Source: Anaerolineales bacterium (lineage in GTDB: Bacteria; Chloroflexota; Anaerolineae; Anaerolineales; UBA6668). From it: DNA of 33,767 bases. The stretch is from positions 1 through 33,767 of the forward strand of contig JAHDIM010000019.1 in the NCBI GenBank assembly GCA_020630805.1, in the 5' to 3' direction. Each line of letters opens with the position of its first letter. Position 1 is the stretch's first letter. A program made the translations under genes and the position numbers. The notes below the pieces were generated by a model. The model did no database searches. It was not told where the DNA came from and worked only from the letters and a program-made list of their open reading frames with translations. Of this stretch, positions 23,913 to 32,333 are shown one piece after another.

Positions 23913-24108
23913 GACTTCGCTCAGGGTATATAACGGAGAACGCGGATTTGTATGCTTAGGAAGCTTGTAATAGGGAATTCCAATCCGTGCTTTCCGTGTC
24001 CCAACCTTTTCAACTCCATGTCCCAAATCTTCTCAATTTCATAAGATGCCGGAAAATTCGGGACTTTGAATTTGGAACTTCCAATTTCCCGATGATAGAC
24101 TTCACACC
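23913..24108. other. Intergenic region with REP-like word and small hairpins
   Basis: Contains GACTTCGCTCAGGG (23913-23926), identical to 12672-12685, and near 24058-24091 a nested inverted repeat with outer arms CGGGA / TCCCG and inner arms TTGGA / TCCAA. No promoter for the ABC exporter operon is clear. Possibly a mosaic of dispersed elements. Confidence 0.4.
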
Positions 24109-25857
24109 ATGAAATCGATTGGTCGCCTGTTTAGGCTGATTCCTCCATATCTAATGTGGGCAATTCCGGCGCTTGTGTTTCTTGTGCTGGCAAATGCTGC
24201 ACAGCTTGTTCTTCCTCAGTTAATCCAACGTGCCATTGATGATGGCATGGCGGTTGGCGTTTGGGATGTAGTTGTGCGTAGTGCTTGGCTCGTTGTCGCG
24301 CTGTCAGTTGGGCGTGCAATTTTGACGTTCTTACAGCGCTATCTAATTGAAGTTGTTGCCCAAGGCGTGGCCTTTGACCTACGCAACACCATCTTTGACA
24401 AGCTGCAGGCGCTGTCTTTCAGCTACTTCGACAAAGCCCGCGCCGGTCAGCTCATTACCCGTGTCACTAGCGATGTCGAACAAGTTCGCTTATTTCTCAG
24501 CCAAGGGTTACTCCAATTTGTGACGGCCATCGTCATGATTTTTGGCAGTGCGATTATTCTATTTCGCACCAATTGGCGCTTGGCAAGCGCAGTGTTTGTT
24601 GTCGTACTGCTAACTGGCGTGGTGATTGGGTTCCTCTTTACGCTGGTTCGACCGCTGTTTATGGAAGTGCAAAAGCGACTAGGCCGTTTGAACAATACTC
24701 TCCAAGAAAACTTAGCCGGTATTCGCGTGGTCAAAGCGTTTGCGCGTGAACCGTACGAAGCGCAGCGCTTTTCTGAAGCTAATGTCTCTTTTCGTGACCA
24801 AAATTTGATGGTCATCACCAAATTGTCGAGCGTCTTTCCGCTAATCTTCTTGCTGGCCAATATTGGAACGCTGGTTGTCATCTGGGTTGGTGGCAGCATG
24901 GTGATCAACGAGTCGCTCAAGATTGGCGAACTGCTGGCCTTCAATACATATCTGACGCTGCTCTTGTTTCCGCTTTTCATTCTTGGGTTTATTTCAACAT
25001 TGATCTCGCGTGCGGCGGCATCGGCAGATCGCATCTTTGAAGTGATTGATGCTGAAATTGATGTCAAAGATAAACCCGGTGCAATCGATTTGCCACTTGT
25101 GGATGGACGCGTTGTGTTTGAAAACGTGACATTCCGCTATGCCGGCGGGGAAAACAAAGCGTTAGATGACGTCTCGTTTACGGCTGAACCGGGTGAGACA
25201 ATCGCGATCTTGGGGCAAACCGGGTCGGGTAAGACGACCGTTATCAACATGATCCCGCGCTTTTACGATGTCAATGAAGGCGTTATTCGCATAGATGGCC
25301 ATGACATCCGCGATGTTGCACTGGACTCTTTGCGGCGTCAGATTGGCTTAGTACTCCAAGAAACAATGCTGTTTAGCGGAACGATTGCCAGCAACATTGC
25401 CTATGGTGATCCAGATGCGACACAAGATCAAATTGAAGACGCGGCCAAAGCGGCGCAAGCGCATGACTTTATTGCTGAATTGGACGATGGGTATGGAACT
25501 GTGGTTGGCGAGCGGGGCGCTGGATTGTCTGGTGGGCAACGCCAGCGAATTGCGATTGCGCGCGCATTATTAGTTGATCCGAAATTGCTAATCTTGGATG
25601 ACAGCACCTCAGCTGTCGACACGCAAACCGAATATCGCATTCAACAAGCGCTGACCAAACTCATGGAAGGCCGCACGAGCATTGTAATCGCGCAACGGAT
25701 TAGTACGGTGCGTGCCGCAGACAAAATCATTGTGCTAGACCAAGGCAAAATCTCAGCCATTGGCACGCATGATGACTTGCTGGCCACAAGTCCTCTATAT
25801 GGCGAAATTGTCGACTCCCAACTTATTGAAGACACGCGCGAGGTGACCAATGACTGA
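24109..25857 (+). CDS. ABC exporter half-transporter, degenerate-site subunit
   Basis: A 582-residue half-transporter: six membrane segments (about 15-310) fused to an ATPase (about 330-582). Motifs are Walker A GQTGSGKTT, signature LSGGQ and Walker B LLILDD. The catalytic Glu after Walker B is Asp (LDDSTSAVD) and the switch His is Gln (IAQRIST), so the ATP site formed by this subunit's Walker motifs is degenerate. This pattern is known from heterodimeric exporters such as TM287/288, LmrCD and BmrCD. The next gene overlaps by 8 bases and supplies the complete motifs. Substrate unknown: drugs, lipids or peptides. No SD is visible before ATG 24109. Confidence 0.93.
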   Translation: MKSIGRLFRLIPPYLMWAIPALVFLVLANAAQLVLPQLIQRAIDDGMAVGVWDVVVRSAWLVVALSVGRAILTFLQRYLIEVVAQGVAFDLRNTIFDKLQALSFSYFDKARAGQLITRVTSDVEQVRLFLSQGLLQFVTAIVMIFGSAIILFRTNWRLASAVFVVVLLTGVVIGFLFTLVRPLFMEVQKRLGRLNNTLQENLAGIRVVKAFAREPYEAQRFSEANVSFRDQNLMVITKLSSVFPLIFLLANIGTLVVIWVGGSMVINESLKIGELLAFNTYLTLLLFPLFILGFISTLISRAAASADRIFEVIDAEIDVKDKPGAIDLPLVDGRVVFENVTFRYAGGENKALDDVSFTAEPGETIAILGQTGSGKTTVINMIPRFYDVNEGVIRIDGHDIRDVALDSLRRQIGLVLQETMLFSGTIASNIAYGDPDATQDQIEDAAKAAQAHDFIAELDDGYGTVVGERGAGLSGGQRQRIAIARALLVDPKLLILDDSTSAVDTQTEYRIQQALTKLMEGRTSIVIAQRISTVRAADKIIVLDQGKISAIGTHDDLLATSPLYGEIVDSQLIEDTREVTND

Positions 25858-27685
25858 GCGACGTCAAAATCAACGTGACACGCGCCGCGACTCGGGTTAT
25901 CGCTCTGCTGAACATTCCATCGTTGCGGCAACAGATGAACGCGCAGACGATACAGGCGCAGTCTTTCGGCGGTTAGCGCACTATTGGAAGCCTTACCGCA
26001 GCATTATCTATGTTTTGTTATTTTGGATTTTGCTAGGCGCGACGGCCCAAGGTGTAGGCCCGTACCTCGTTGGGCGTGCGATTGACGATTACATTACCGT
26101 CCGTGATGCCAATGGCCTCATGCGAATGATGTTCTTATTGCTAGGCGTGTACTTCCTGCAATACCTCGCGTTCCGCGGCCAAGTGCTAAAACTTGGTGTG
26201 ATCTCCGCCCACACGCTCTACGATGTCCGCACCGATTTGTTTAAAGCAATTCAGCGTCTGAACATGAATTACTTTGACAAGAACGCCGCTGGTGATCTGA
26301 TGAGCCGCCTTGTTAATGACACTGAGACTGTGGGGCAATTTATGGGCGAAGGCTTGTCTCGTTCACTAGGGAGCTTCTTCTCGCTCATCGGTATTCTGAT
26401 TACGATGTTTGTGTTGGACTGGCGTCTGACTTTAGCAACTGCGGCAGTTTTGCCAGCGATGGTCATCGCACTCCAACTGTTGGCAAGATTTGCCCGCCGG
26501 GCGTACAGACAGACGCGCGAAACGATTGGGGATGTATCGGCTAACTTAGAAGAAGAAATCAGTGGGGTGCGCGTGGCGCAGGCGTTTAGCCGCACTGAGT
26601 TCAATAGTGAACGTTTTACTGAGCGTAACAATGCCAACCGCAATGCCAATATTCGCGCGGAAGCCGCAACAGCCACGATTATGCCGACGCTGGAAATGCT
26701 GAGTGCCTCATCGATTGCAATTGTATTGGGCTACGGTGGCTGGCGAGTGTTGAATGACCAAATCACGATTGGGTTGATTTCCTCATTCTTGCTTTACGTC
26801 AATAACTTCTTCCGGCCTGTGCAAGTGTTGGCGACCTTCTATGGCACTGCCCAAGCGGCCTTTGCCGGCGCAGAACGTATTTTTGCCTTGGTTGATGAGC
26901 CTGTCACGATTGAAGATCCCGCCAATCCGAAACAATTGCCGGTGTTGGACGGCGCAGTAAAGTTTGAAAACGTCAGCTTTGCCTACGAGCCAGACAAGCC
27001 GATTTTGAAAGATGTCAGCATTGACATTCAACCAGGTCAGACCGTCGCGATTGTCGGCCCAACTGGGGCAGGGAAGACGACCATCATTAATTTGTTGGGG
27101 CGTTTCTATGAAGTTGATAAAGGTCGGGTCTTAGTAGACGGTATTGACATTCGCGATGTCCGTCGCGCTGATCTGCGGCAGCAAATGGGTATTGTGTTGC
27201 AAGACAACTTTCTGTTCAGCGGCTCAATTGCCGATAACATTCGCTATGGCTATCTAGACGCGACCGATGAAGAAGTCAAAGCGGCTGCCGAAGCTGTCAA
27301 TGCACACGTCTTCATTGAAAAGTTGGAGGATGGCTATGCAACTGCACTTGGTGAACGTGGCGGGAATTTGTCTCAAGGACAACGCCAGCTTATCTCATTT
27401 GCGCGCGCGATTTTGTCTAACCCACGCATTCTGATTTTAGATGAAGCCACGTCGAGCGTAGATACCCGTACCGAAGCGTTGATTCAAAAAGCGCTTGAAA
27501 AATTGCTGTCAGAACGGACAGCCTTTGTCATTGCCCACCGGCTTTCGACCATTCGCAATGCAGATTTACTGTTGGTGATTGAAGACGGTCGAATTGCTGA
27601 GCAAGGCTCGCACGCGGAGCTGTTGGAAAAAGACGGCTTGTACGCGGAGTTGTATAACCGGCAGTTTTATAAGCCTGAAGAATAG
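25850..27685 (+). CDS. ABC exporter half-transporter, catalytic-site subunit
   Basis: A 611-residue partner of the preceding gene: a hydrophilic, Arg-rich N-terminus of about 40 residues, six membrane segments (about 55-345) and an ATPase. It has Walker A GPTGAGKTT, Walker B with catalytic Glu (LILDEATSSVD) and switch His (IAHRLST). Its signature is LSQGQ instead of LSGGQ, which again fits a heterodimer, because this signature faces the partner's degenerate site. Start and stop of the two genes overlap (ATGACTGA), giving coupled, equal synthesis. The operon ends at a strong hairpin. The pair probably exports a hydrophobic compound. Confidence 0.94.
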   Translation: MTERRQNQRDTRRDSGYRSAEHSIVAATDERADDTGAVFRRLAHYWKPYRSIIYVLLFWILLGATAQGVGPYLVGRAIDDYITVRDANGLMRMMFLLLGVYFLQYLAFRGQVLKLGVISAHTLYDVRTDLFKAIQRLNMNYFDKNAAGDLMSRLVNDTETVGQFMGEGLSRSLGSFFSLIGILITMFVLDWRLTLATAAVLPAMVIALQLLARFARRAYRQTRETIGDVSANLEEEISGVRVAQAFSRTEFNSERFTERNNANRNANIRAEAATATIMPTLEMLSASSIAIVLGYGGWRVLNDQITIGLISSFLLYVNNFFRPVQVLATFYGTAQAAFAGAERIFALVDEPVTIEDPANPKQLPVLDGAVKFENVSFAYEPDKPILKDVSIDIQPGQTVAIVGPTGAGKTTIINLLGRFYEVDKGRVLVDGIDIRDVRRADLRQQMGIVLQDNFLFSGSIADNIRYGYLDATDEEVKAAAEAVNAHVFIEKLEDGYATALGERGGNLSQGQRQLISFARAILSNPRILILDEATSSVDTRTEALIQKALEKLLSERTAFVIAHRLSTIRNADLLLVIEDGRIAEQGSHAELLEKDGLYAELYNRQFYKPEE

Positions 27686-27728
27686 GCTTTCATTGAAAAG
27701 ACTTCACGAAAGTCGCAAACGTCAAATT

Positions 27729-27780
27729 ACGAGGCGGGTTCCTTAAGGCGACCAAAAGTCGTTAGGAACCCGCCTCGTTG
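27729..27780. terminator. Bidirectional terminator between the ABC exporter and M20 peptidase genes
   Basis: A perfect 15-bp stem ACGAGGCGGGTTCCT / AGGAACCCGCCTCGT (27729-27743 and 27764-27778) with an inner CGAC / GTCG hairpin. It separates two convergent genes. Its core AGGCGGGTTCCT differs from the one at 13760-13771 at a single base, and TGTT follows the right arm in both. The T-run on the plus side is short. Confidence 0.8.
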
Positions 27781-27786
27781 TTACTT

Positions 27787-29166
27787 CTACTCCCCCATCA
27801 ACACAAAAAAGTGCATCAGGGTTTCAATGCCACGGAAAAATGTTGGCAAGTGAATCTTTTCATTTGGCCCATGCAGGCCGTCATCTGGCAAGCCAAAGCC
27901 GGTGATTACCGACTGTACGCCCAGAATTTCTTGCATAAGACCAACCACTGGAATACTGCCGCCTTCCAATTTGAAGACTGGCTCAACGCCAAAGGTGGTT
28001 TCCAATGCTGTTGAAATCGATTGCACTGGTTTGGTGTGACGGTCAACTAAGACCGCTGGCGCACCGTGCCCAATCAACTTCAATTCCCACGTCACCGTAT
28101 TCGGTGCATTTTCTTCCAAATACTGCCGCAGTTGTGCTTCCACCAATTCAGGATCTTGATACGGCACTAAGCGCATAGAAATCTTTGCCATGGCTTTGGC
28201 TGGTAAGACCGTCTTGGCACCTTCGCCAATGAAGCCCGAGTACAGCCCATTGACTTCCAATGTTGGCCGCGCGCCAGTGTGTTCTAAGAACGAATAGCCT
28301 TTTTCCCCAAACAACGCTGGTGGATTCGCGGCATTGCGCATAAATTCAGCTTCGCTCAACGGTAGCTTTGCAATTGCTTCGCGTTCTTCGTCTGGCAAGG
28401 TGCGGACTTTGTCATAATAACCAGGCAAGGTGATGCGACCATCTGCGTCATGCATGCCACTGACGAGATCCGCCAAGACCTGCGCTGGATTGTGAACGGC
28501 ACCGCCATAAATGCCAGAGTGCAAGTCAGACTCGGCACCGTGAACCCACAGTTCAAAGTAAGCCAACCCGCGTAGACCATAGGTCACTGAGGGTTGCGTT
28601 GGGCTAATAATGCCTGCATCTGGATTGAGCGCAACATCGCACGCGAGTAACTCTTTATGCGCTTCCATCAGGGTGCCTAAGTTGGGTGACCCGATTTCTT
28701 CTTCCCCTTCAATCAATACTTTGATATTGACAGGAATACCGCCACCATGATGATGTAAAGCGGCGAGTGCCATTAGCGAAGCAAGGACTTGCCCTTTCAT
28801 GTCAGAGGCGCCGCGTGCGTATAGATTTTCGCCGCGTTGCTCTGGTGTGAACGGATCACTGTTCCATTCATCAATCGGATCGACAGGTTGAACGTCGAAG
28901 TGCCCGTAGAGCAAGACGGTTGGTTTGCCGGGTGCATGCAGCCAGTCTGCATAGACAGACGGATGACGGGCGGTTTCTAGGATCTGAATATTTTCAAAAC
29001 CAGATTTTTCTAGTCGCTGGGCGACCCAGTCAGCGCAGGTGCGCATATCAGCCTCGTGTTCAGAGAGCGTCGAAATGCTTGGAATCGAGGCGAATTCTTT
29101 GAGCAACCCAACAATGAAATCGTTGTGGTCACGGATGTGTTGAATGGCAGTTTGGAGATCAGTCAC
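27787..29166 (-). CDS. M20-family metallo-dipeptidase
   Basis: A 459-residue cytoplasmic zinc peptidase of family M20A (CNDP/carnosinase-like or succinyl-diaminopimelate desuccinylase-like), hydrolysing dipeptides. Metal and catalytic residues appear as GHFDVQP (His89, Asp91), GASDMKGQ (Asp122), EGEEEIGSPN (Glu155/Glu156) and the dimerisation-domain 'HSGIYGGAVHNPA'. The family's later metal-ligand His lies in 'LPDDGLHGPNEKIHL' near the C-terminus. The start is GTG 29166, 8 bases after the toxin gene, without a clear SD, so it is likely read from the toxin-antitoxin transcript. It ends at a bidirectional hairpin. Confidence 0.92.
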   Translation of the reverse strand: MTDLQTAIQHIRDHNDFIVGLLKEFASIPSISTLSEHEADMRTCADWVAQRLEKSGFENIQILETARHPSVYADWLHAPGKPTVLLYGHFDVQPVDPIDEWNSDPFTPEQRGENLYARGASDMKGQVLASLMALAALHHHGGGIPVNIKVLIEGEEEIGSPNLGTLMEAHKELLACDVALNPDAGIISPTQPSVTYGLRGLAYFELWVHGAESDLHSGIYGGAVHNPAQVLADLVSGMHDADGRITLPGYYDKVRTLPDEEREAIAKLPLSEAEFMRNAANPPALFGEKGYSFLEHTGARPTLEVNGLYSGFIGEGAKTVLPAKAMAKISMRLVPYQDPELVEAQLRQYLEENAPNTVTWELKLIGHGAPAVLVDRHTKPVQSISTALETTFGVEPVFKLEGGSIPVVGLMQEILGVQSVITGFGLPDDGLHGPNEKIHLPTFFRGIETLMHFFVLMGE

Positions 29167-29174
29167 AATATTTG

Positions 29175-29438
29175 TTATTTGCGATAAACGTCTTTGCGAT
29201 TACCAATTTTGATGATGTAGATGATCAGTTGTTGATCACGAATTTCATAAATGATGCGAAAGTTACCTTGACGCATCCGATAAAGCTCTGCGCCAGCCAG
29301 TTTTTTACAATTGTCTGGACGTGGATTTATTTGGAGCGCTTCGATCTTCTCAAGTATACGCTGTCGATCTTTTTTTGTCGGCAGGCGTTTGAGTTCTTTT
29401 AGCGCCGATGGCTTGAAGATTAGCTTATATGAGGCCAC
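29175..29438 (-). CDS. RelE/ParE-family toxin
   Basis: An 87-residue RelE/ParE-superfamily protein, a small mRNA-interferase or gyrase-type toxin. The fold is readable as 'YKLIFKPSALKELKRLPTKKDRQRILEKIEAL', then 'KLAGAELYRMRQGNFRIIYEI' and 'LIIYIIKIGNRKDVYR'. The Arg-rich central strand and the terminal Arg/Lys and Tyr fit RelE-type ribosome-dependent RNases. It starts with GTG and overlaps the antitoxin's end by 14 bases, the typical translational coupling. Whether it is active is unknown. Confidence 0.9.
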   Translation of the reverse strand: MASYKLIFKPSALKELKRLPTKKDRQRILEKIEALQINPRPDNCKKLAGAELYRMRQGNFRIIYEIRDQQLIIYIIKIGNRKDVYRK

Positions 29439-29658
29439 TGTCGCGCAGCTCTTTTAAGGCATCTTCGTAGGAAATATCGGCTTCGTCTTTACGCTGCTGA
29501 TAGGCTTCAATATCTTCAATGTCTTCCAGCAGAATAATGCTGACTGCCTCATTGACAAGCTCCGAGAAAGAGCGTTCAGTTTCGGCTGCTTTTAGACGTA
29601 ACGCGCGATGTAGCTTTGGGTCGAAATAGACTGTGGTGCGTTTAGAAAGTGTGGACAT
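29425..29658 (-). CDS. Ribbon-helix-helix antitoxin
   Basis: A 77-residue protein with a ribbon-helix-helix N-terminus ('RTTVYFDPKLHRALRLKAAETERSFSELVNEAVS') that binds operator DNA, followed by an acidic, Glu/Asp-rich C-terminus (45-77) of the type that wraps and neutralises the toxin. It is the first gene of the toxin-antitoxin pair. Its promoter puts the predicted transcript start at the ATG itself, so the message may be leaderless. An operator palindrome lies over the -10, consistent with autorepression by the toxin-antitoxin complex. Confidence 0.9.
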   Translation of the reverse strand: MSTLSKRTTVYFDPKLHRALRLKAAETERSFSELVNEAVSIILLEDIEDIEAYQQRKDEADISYEDALKELRDSGLI

Positions 29659-29664
29659 ATTGTC

Positions 29665-29693
29665 ACTATAACGTTATGACGTTGTGCTGTCAA
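29665..29693 (-). promoter_or_regulatory. Antitoxin promoter with overlapping operator
   Basis: On the minus strand TTGACA (29693-29688), a 17-base spacer and TATAGT (29670-29665) are near-perfect sigma-70 hexamers. The perfect palindrome ATAACGTTAT (29668-29677) overlaps the -10, and ACGTT repeats 8 bases apart (29671-29675 and 29679-29683) are typical of tandem RHH binding. The predicted start falls at about 29658, the ATG. Confidence 0.7.
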
Positions 29694-29732
29694 TTTGATG
29701 ATCAATTTCGTGCAATGCGTCCCGTTAGCAAC

Positions 29733-29738
29733 TAAAAT
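29733..29738 (+). promoter_or_regulatory. Possible mutS -10 element
   Basis: TAAAAT lies 7 bases before the mutS ATG, so the transcript would be leaderless. The -35 region has no good hexamer. It is divergent from the antitoxin promoter within 86 bases. Weak evidence. Confidence 0.3.
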
Positions 29739-29744
29739 CTGCGC

Positions 29745-32333
29745 ATGGCAAAAAAATCCAGTGTAACCCCCATTCGACAACAATATTTAGATATCAAACG
29801 CGAGCATGCAGATGCCATCGTTTTCTTTAGACTGGGTGACTTCTACGAAACCTTTGATAACGATGCAGAGACCATTTCGCGAGAGCTAGACATTGTATTG
29901 ACTGGTCGCAACATCGGCAAAGGACAGCGTGTTCCAATGGCTGGGGTGCCGCATCATGCACGGGATAACTATTTGTCACGTTTGATTGCAAAGGGTTATC
30001 ACGTCGCCATCTGTGAGCAGGTCGGGTCTACACCAATCAATGGTTTAGTGCCGCGAAAAGTGGTGCGTGTGGTAACACCGGGGACGGTGGTTGAGCCAAA
30101 TATGTTGGATGCTAATCGCAACAATTATTTGGCCGCGTGCGTTGTCGATGGCAATCGCGCTGGCGTTGCGCACGTGGATATCACCACTGGGCAGTTTGCC
30201 ACGACCCAGATTGAAGATCAGCGCTGTTTGCAGATGGCATTACAAGAGCTAACACGTTTGTCTCCCACCGAGGTGGTGTTGCCTGAAGACATTGCTGAAC
30301 ATATGAACGCGCTGGATAGCTATCAGTCAAAAGTGAATCCTTGGAAAGCAAATGAATCCACGGCTCGCCAAGTATTGGAGGCGCATTTTGATGTTGCTAC
30401 CTTGGCGGGATTTGGCGTTGAGAGCAAGCCTTTAGCGCTACGTGCTGCTGGTCTGATTATCCAATACCTGCGCGAACATCAACAAGAAGCCTTGACTTTG
30501 CTTACCAGTCTAAGTCTGTATGTGATGGGCGACTTTATGCAACTAGATGCGGCCACGCGCCGAAATCTAGAGTTGACTGAAACGTTGCGGGGCAGTCAAA
30601 AGCAAGGGTCATTGCTGGGAGCTTTAGATCGCACGGTTACGCCGATGGGCGGGCGTTATTTACGTCAGTGGGTGAGCGAACCGCTATTAGATGTTTCCGC
30701 AGTCAACCAACGTCTTGAAGGCGTGGAGAGCTTTTTCAACGACGCCGTGTTGCGAGCATCCATGCGCGATGCGTTGAAAGTCATGGGCGACCTTGAACGG
30801 CTCATCAATCGCGTACGCGGTGGCAGCGCCAGTCCACGGGATTTAGGCAGTATACGGGATACGTTGCAGCAACTGCCAGTTGTAACTGCTCTTGGCACTG
30901 AACTGCCAAAGGGTGTGCTAAAACAAACCATTGAAAAACTTGATTCTGCCAATGACATGATCGATTTGGTTGGCAGAGCATTAGTAGATGAGCCGCCAAC
31001 AAAATTAGATAAACCTGGTGTAATTCGTGCTGGCTGGTCTGAAGAATTGGATGGCATCATGGCTGCATCTAAAGGCGCACGGGACTGGATCGCCAATCTT
31101 GAGCCTCAAGAAAAAGCGGCTACAGGGATTTCGAATCTCAAAGTTGGCTTCAATAAAGTCTTTGGCTATTACATTGAGATCTCAAAGTCCAACACTAAAT
31201 TTGCGCCTGAACACTATATTCGCAAGCAAACGTTAGTCAATGCCGAACGCTACATCACGCCAGAGTTGAAAGAATATGAGACGTTAGTGTTGAATGCTGA
31301 AGAGCAAATTCTGGCCGTTGAAAAGCGCCTGTTTGAAGAACTCTGTGTACAACTTGCGGCTCAGGCTGAACGGCTGCTTCATAATGCGCGCTTATTGGCG
31401 CGGCTGGACGTTTTTGCTTCTTTAGCAGAAGCAGCCGCGATCAATAACTATGTGAAACCAAAGGTCGTGCAAGAAGATGTGTTGCAACTCATCAATTGCC
31501 GCCACCCCGTTGTAGAACGGTCGCTGCCACCCGGCCAGCGCTTTACGCCAAATGACTGCGAGTACACAATGGGTGAGCGCATTTGGGTCATTACTGGCCC
31601 TAACATGAGCGGGAAAAGTACCTTTCTCCGCCAAATCGCGATCTGTGTACTGATGGCGCAAATCGGTAGCTTTGTGCCGGCCGACGCCGCCACGATTGGC
31701 ATTGTGGATCGCATCTTTTCACGGATCGGGGCGCAGGATGAAATCCATGCGGGACAATCGACGTTTATGGTTGAGATGGTGGAAACGGCAAACATTCTCA
31801 ATAACGCCACAAATCGTAGCTTACTCATCCTCGATGAAATTGGACGCGGCACCAGCACATATGACGGCTTGTCTCTAGCGTGGGCGATTATTGAATACGT
31901 CCATAACCATCCGCGTTTGAAAGCGAAGACTTTGTTCGCAACGCATTATCATGAGCTAATTGATCTTTCGAATATGTTGCCCGGTGTGAGTAATTACAAC
32001 GTTGCTGTCTCCGAAGAAGGAGATGATGTCGTTTTCTTACATCGGATTGTAGCTGGAGGGGCGGACAAGTCTTACGGTATTCACGTTGCCAAGCTGGCAG
32101 GTCTACCGAAGCCGCTGATTCAGCGTGCAGAAGAGATTTTAGACAAGTTAGAGACCAGTGGTGGTTCTGCAACACCACCGCCAGCAGAAGTCTTTGAACG
32201 CCCACAACAGATGGCGCTGTTCCCGCAAACGAATCCGCTGTTAGACGAGCTTGGGGCGTTAGATGTCAATACGTTGACGCCATTGGATGCGCTCACCAAG
32301 CTATACGAATGGCAAAAGAAGTTTGGGTCATGA
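29745..32333 (+). CDS. mutS: DNA mismatch repair protein MutS
   Basis: An 862-residue MutS that recognises mismatches and small loops as a dimeric ATPase and starts mismatch repair. The mismatch-wedge motif F-Y-E is at residues 33-35 in RLGDFYETF. Walker A GPNMSGKST is near residue 618, followed by Walker B 'LLILDEIGRGTSTYDG'. Near the C-terminus QMALF matches the sliding-clamp binding consensus. Domain order (mismatch-binding, connector, lever, clamp, ATPase) and length are normal. It has no SD before its ATG and may be leaderless. Its last bases overlap the next gene as ATGA. No mutL is in the window. Confidence 0.97.
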   Translation: MAKKSSVTPIRQQYLDIKREHADAIVFFRLGDFYETFDNDAETISRELDIVLTGRNIGKGQRVPMAGVPHHARDNYLSRLIAKGYHVAICEQVGSTPINGLVPRKVVRVVTPGTVVEPNMLDANRNNYLAACVVDGNRAGVAHVDITTGQFATTQIEDQRCLQMALQELTRLSPTEVVLPEDIAEHMNALDSYQSKVNPWKANESTARQVLEAHFDVATLAGFGVESKPLALRAAGLIIQYLREHQQEALTLLTSLSLYVMGDFMQLDAATRRNLELTETLRGSQKQGSLLGALDRTVTPMGGRYLRQWVSEPLLDVSAVNQRLEGVESFFNDAVLRASMRDALKVMGDLERLINRVRGGSASPRDLGSIRDTLQQLPVVTALGTELPKGVLKQTIEKLDSANDMIDLVGRALVDEPPTKLDKPGVIRAGWSEELDGIMAASKGARDWIANLEPQEKAATGISNLKVGFNKVFGYYIEISKSNTKFAPEHYIRKQTLVNAERYITPELKEYETLVLNAEEQILAVEKRLFEELCVQLAAQAERLLHNARLLARLDVFASLAEAAAINNYVKPKVVQEDVLQLINCRHPVVERSLPPGQRFTPNDCEYTMGERIWVITGPNMSGKSTFLRQIAICVLMAQIGSFVPADAATIGIVDRIFSRIGAQDEIHAGQSTFMVEMVETANILNNATNRSLLILDEIGRGTSTYDGLSLAWAIIEYVHNHPRLKAKTLFATHYHELIDLSNMLPGVSNYNVAVSEEGDDVVFLHRIVAGGADKSYGIHVAKLAGLPKPLIQRAEEILDKLETSGGSATPPPAEVFERPQQMALFPQTNPLLDELGALDVNTLTPLDALTKLYEWQKKFGS

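Noticed and set aside
24447-25067. 206-codon minus-strand frame inside the ABC exporter gene
   Set aside because: It lies wholly within a well-supported plus-strand gene and has no recognisable motif; a shadow frame. The same applies to frames at 19475-19960 and 30665-31096.
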